64,000 nt of DNA. Source: GWF2-30-66 sp042576225. Its GTDB lineage: Bacteria > Babelota > Babeliae > Babelales > Vermiphilaceae. The notes under the pieces were generated by a model, which did no database searches, was not told the DNA's origin, and saw only the letters and a list, made by a program, of their open reading frames with translations. The position numbers were made by a program, and so were the translations under genes. The first letter of the stretch is position 1. Every line of letters begins with the position of its first letter. This document shows positions 63,595 through 64,000 of the stretch, one piece after another. The DNA is taken from NCBI GenBank assembly GCA_042576225.1, contig JBHPCA010000002.1:1-64000 (forward strand). The letters run 5' to 3'.

Positions 63595-63623
63595 AGAATA
63601 ATTTAAAAAAAGGAAAAAGACAA
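63595..63623 (-). promoter_or_regulatory. Promoter for the tRNA-Thr/rpmG/tRNA-Trp/secE operon
   Basis: On the minus strand TTGTCT (63618-63623) and TATTCT (63595-63600) are separated by 17 bases, and the first tRNA base is 26 bases beyond the -10 box. Confidence 0.5.
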
Positions 63624-64000
63624 ATTAATTTTACACAATCATCGCTCCTAATACATTTTGCACACACAAGAGTTCTAAAATCAACTAAAAACTCTCGGCA
63701 AGCAACCGCTTTAGAAGCTCAAATTCAAAAATCTCTTTAAACCTTTACCCATATAAAATATTTTAATCGAAAAAATCACAAAAAACAAGTTTTTATGCAT
63801 ATTTTTTTAATTTATTTAGTTTTTATGTCATCGCGTTAAAAAATGGCTTCGTCTTGACCAAAAAACCCTAGGATAAGCCATATGCGATAAGTTTATGATT
63901 TTTACCCCTTGCGCTCTCACCAAACCACAGTAAATACCGGGATACCGGCACTAAATCCTAAGCTTATTGAAAGACCCAAGGGCAACGTACAAGTTTATTG
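63624..64000. other. No gene recognised at the right end
   Basis: About 380 A+T-rich bases without a supported frame on either strand. ATGGCTT (63843-63849) and AAGCCAT (63875-63881) can pair, flanked by a weaker outer match (TCGC 63831-63834 with GCGA 63884-63887), so a structured RNA or a terminator for a gene outside the window is possible. CCGGGATACCGG near 63940 is a short palindrome. Nothing further is seen. Confidence 0.4.

Overview
The window is an A+T-rich bacterial chromosome segment from a Gram-negative, probably host-associated organism. Evidence seen directly: YidC carries the large periplasmic domain of diderm bacteria, murC and glmM imply a peptidoglycan pathway, and many genes encode exported proteins built from eukaryote-like modules (ankyrin repeats, TPRs, a MYND zinc finger, beta-propellers). 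By inference this fits the candidate phylum Dependentiae (TM6), but no rRNA is present and the assignment needs a phylogeny of RpoB, RpoC or the ribosomal proteins.

Left part (1-13.5 kb): the 3' end of an ankyrin-repeat gene, a remnant of an NhaC-type antiporter gene behind a GC-richer dispersed repeat, then housekeeping genes: pepP, recR and yidC (minus strand), a MerR-type regulator and murC (plus), and the classic minus-strand cluster ffh-rpsP-khpA-trmD-rplS ending in a lipoprotein gene. TrmD is fused to a second RNA methyltransferase domain. hflX and a small exported protein follow on the plus strand.

Accessory part (13.6-35.3 kb): four consecutive plus-strand genes encode TPR proteins with a C-terminal GT-B (family 9-like) glycosyltransferase domain, each with an N-terminal export signal or membrane anchor. 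A bidirectional terminator separates them from a convergent array of five paralogous secreted proteins. Four of these have a Cys-rich right-handed beta-helix into which a seven-bladed WD40-like propeller appears to be inserted; the fifth has lost most of the helix. Then come an exported protein with Cys/Pro tandem repeats plus a DUF6165-like domain (a divergent copy also ends the first TPR-glycosyltransferase) and an exported ankyrin protein.

Middle part (35.4-48 kb): a UvrD/PcrA helicase, an exported M48 metallopeptidase with helical repeats, an exported TPR protein ending in a MYND zinc finger, a pseudopilin-like membrane protein, a small exported acidic/Cys-rich protein, trpS, and an operon with the cdaA-cdaR-glmM order. 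In that operon the cyclase has lost the DGA and RHR catalytic motifs, and glmM carries an in-frame 15-bp tandem repeat. A DUF502 protein and a divergent DNA polymerase III delta-like gene follow.

Right part (48-64 kb, minus strand, transcribed right to left): tRNA-Thr, rpmG, tRNA-Trp, secE, nusG, rplK, rplA, rplJ, rplL, rpoB, rpoC, tRNA-Val, rpsO, pnp, rph. This is the conserved transcription/translation supercluster. RpoB has an unusual Cys-rich, zinc-ribbon-like insertion near its N terminus. The last ~380 bases show no gene.

The best candidates for something undescribed are the nested beta-helix/beta-propeller array with the neighbouring exported glycosyltransferases, the apparently dead CdaA, and the RpoB insertion.
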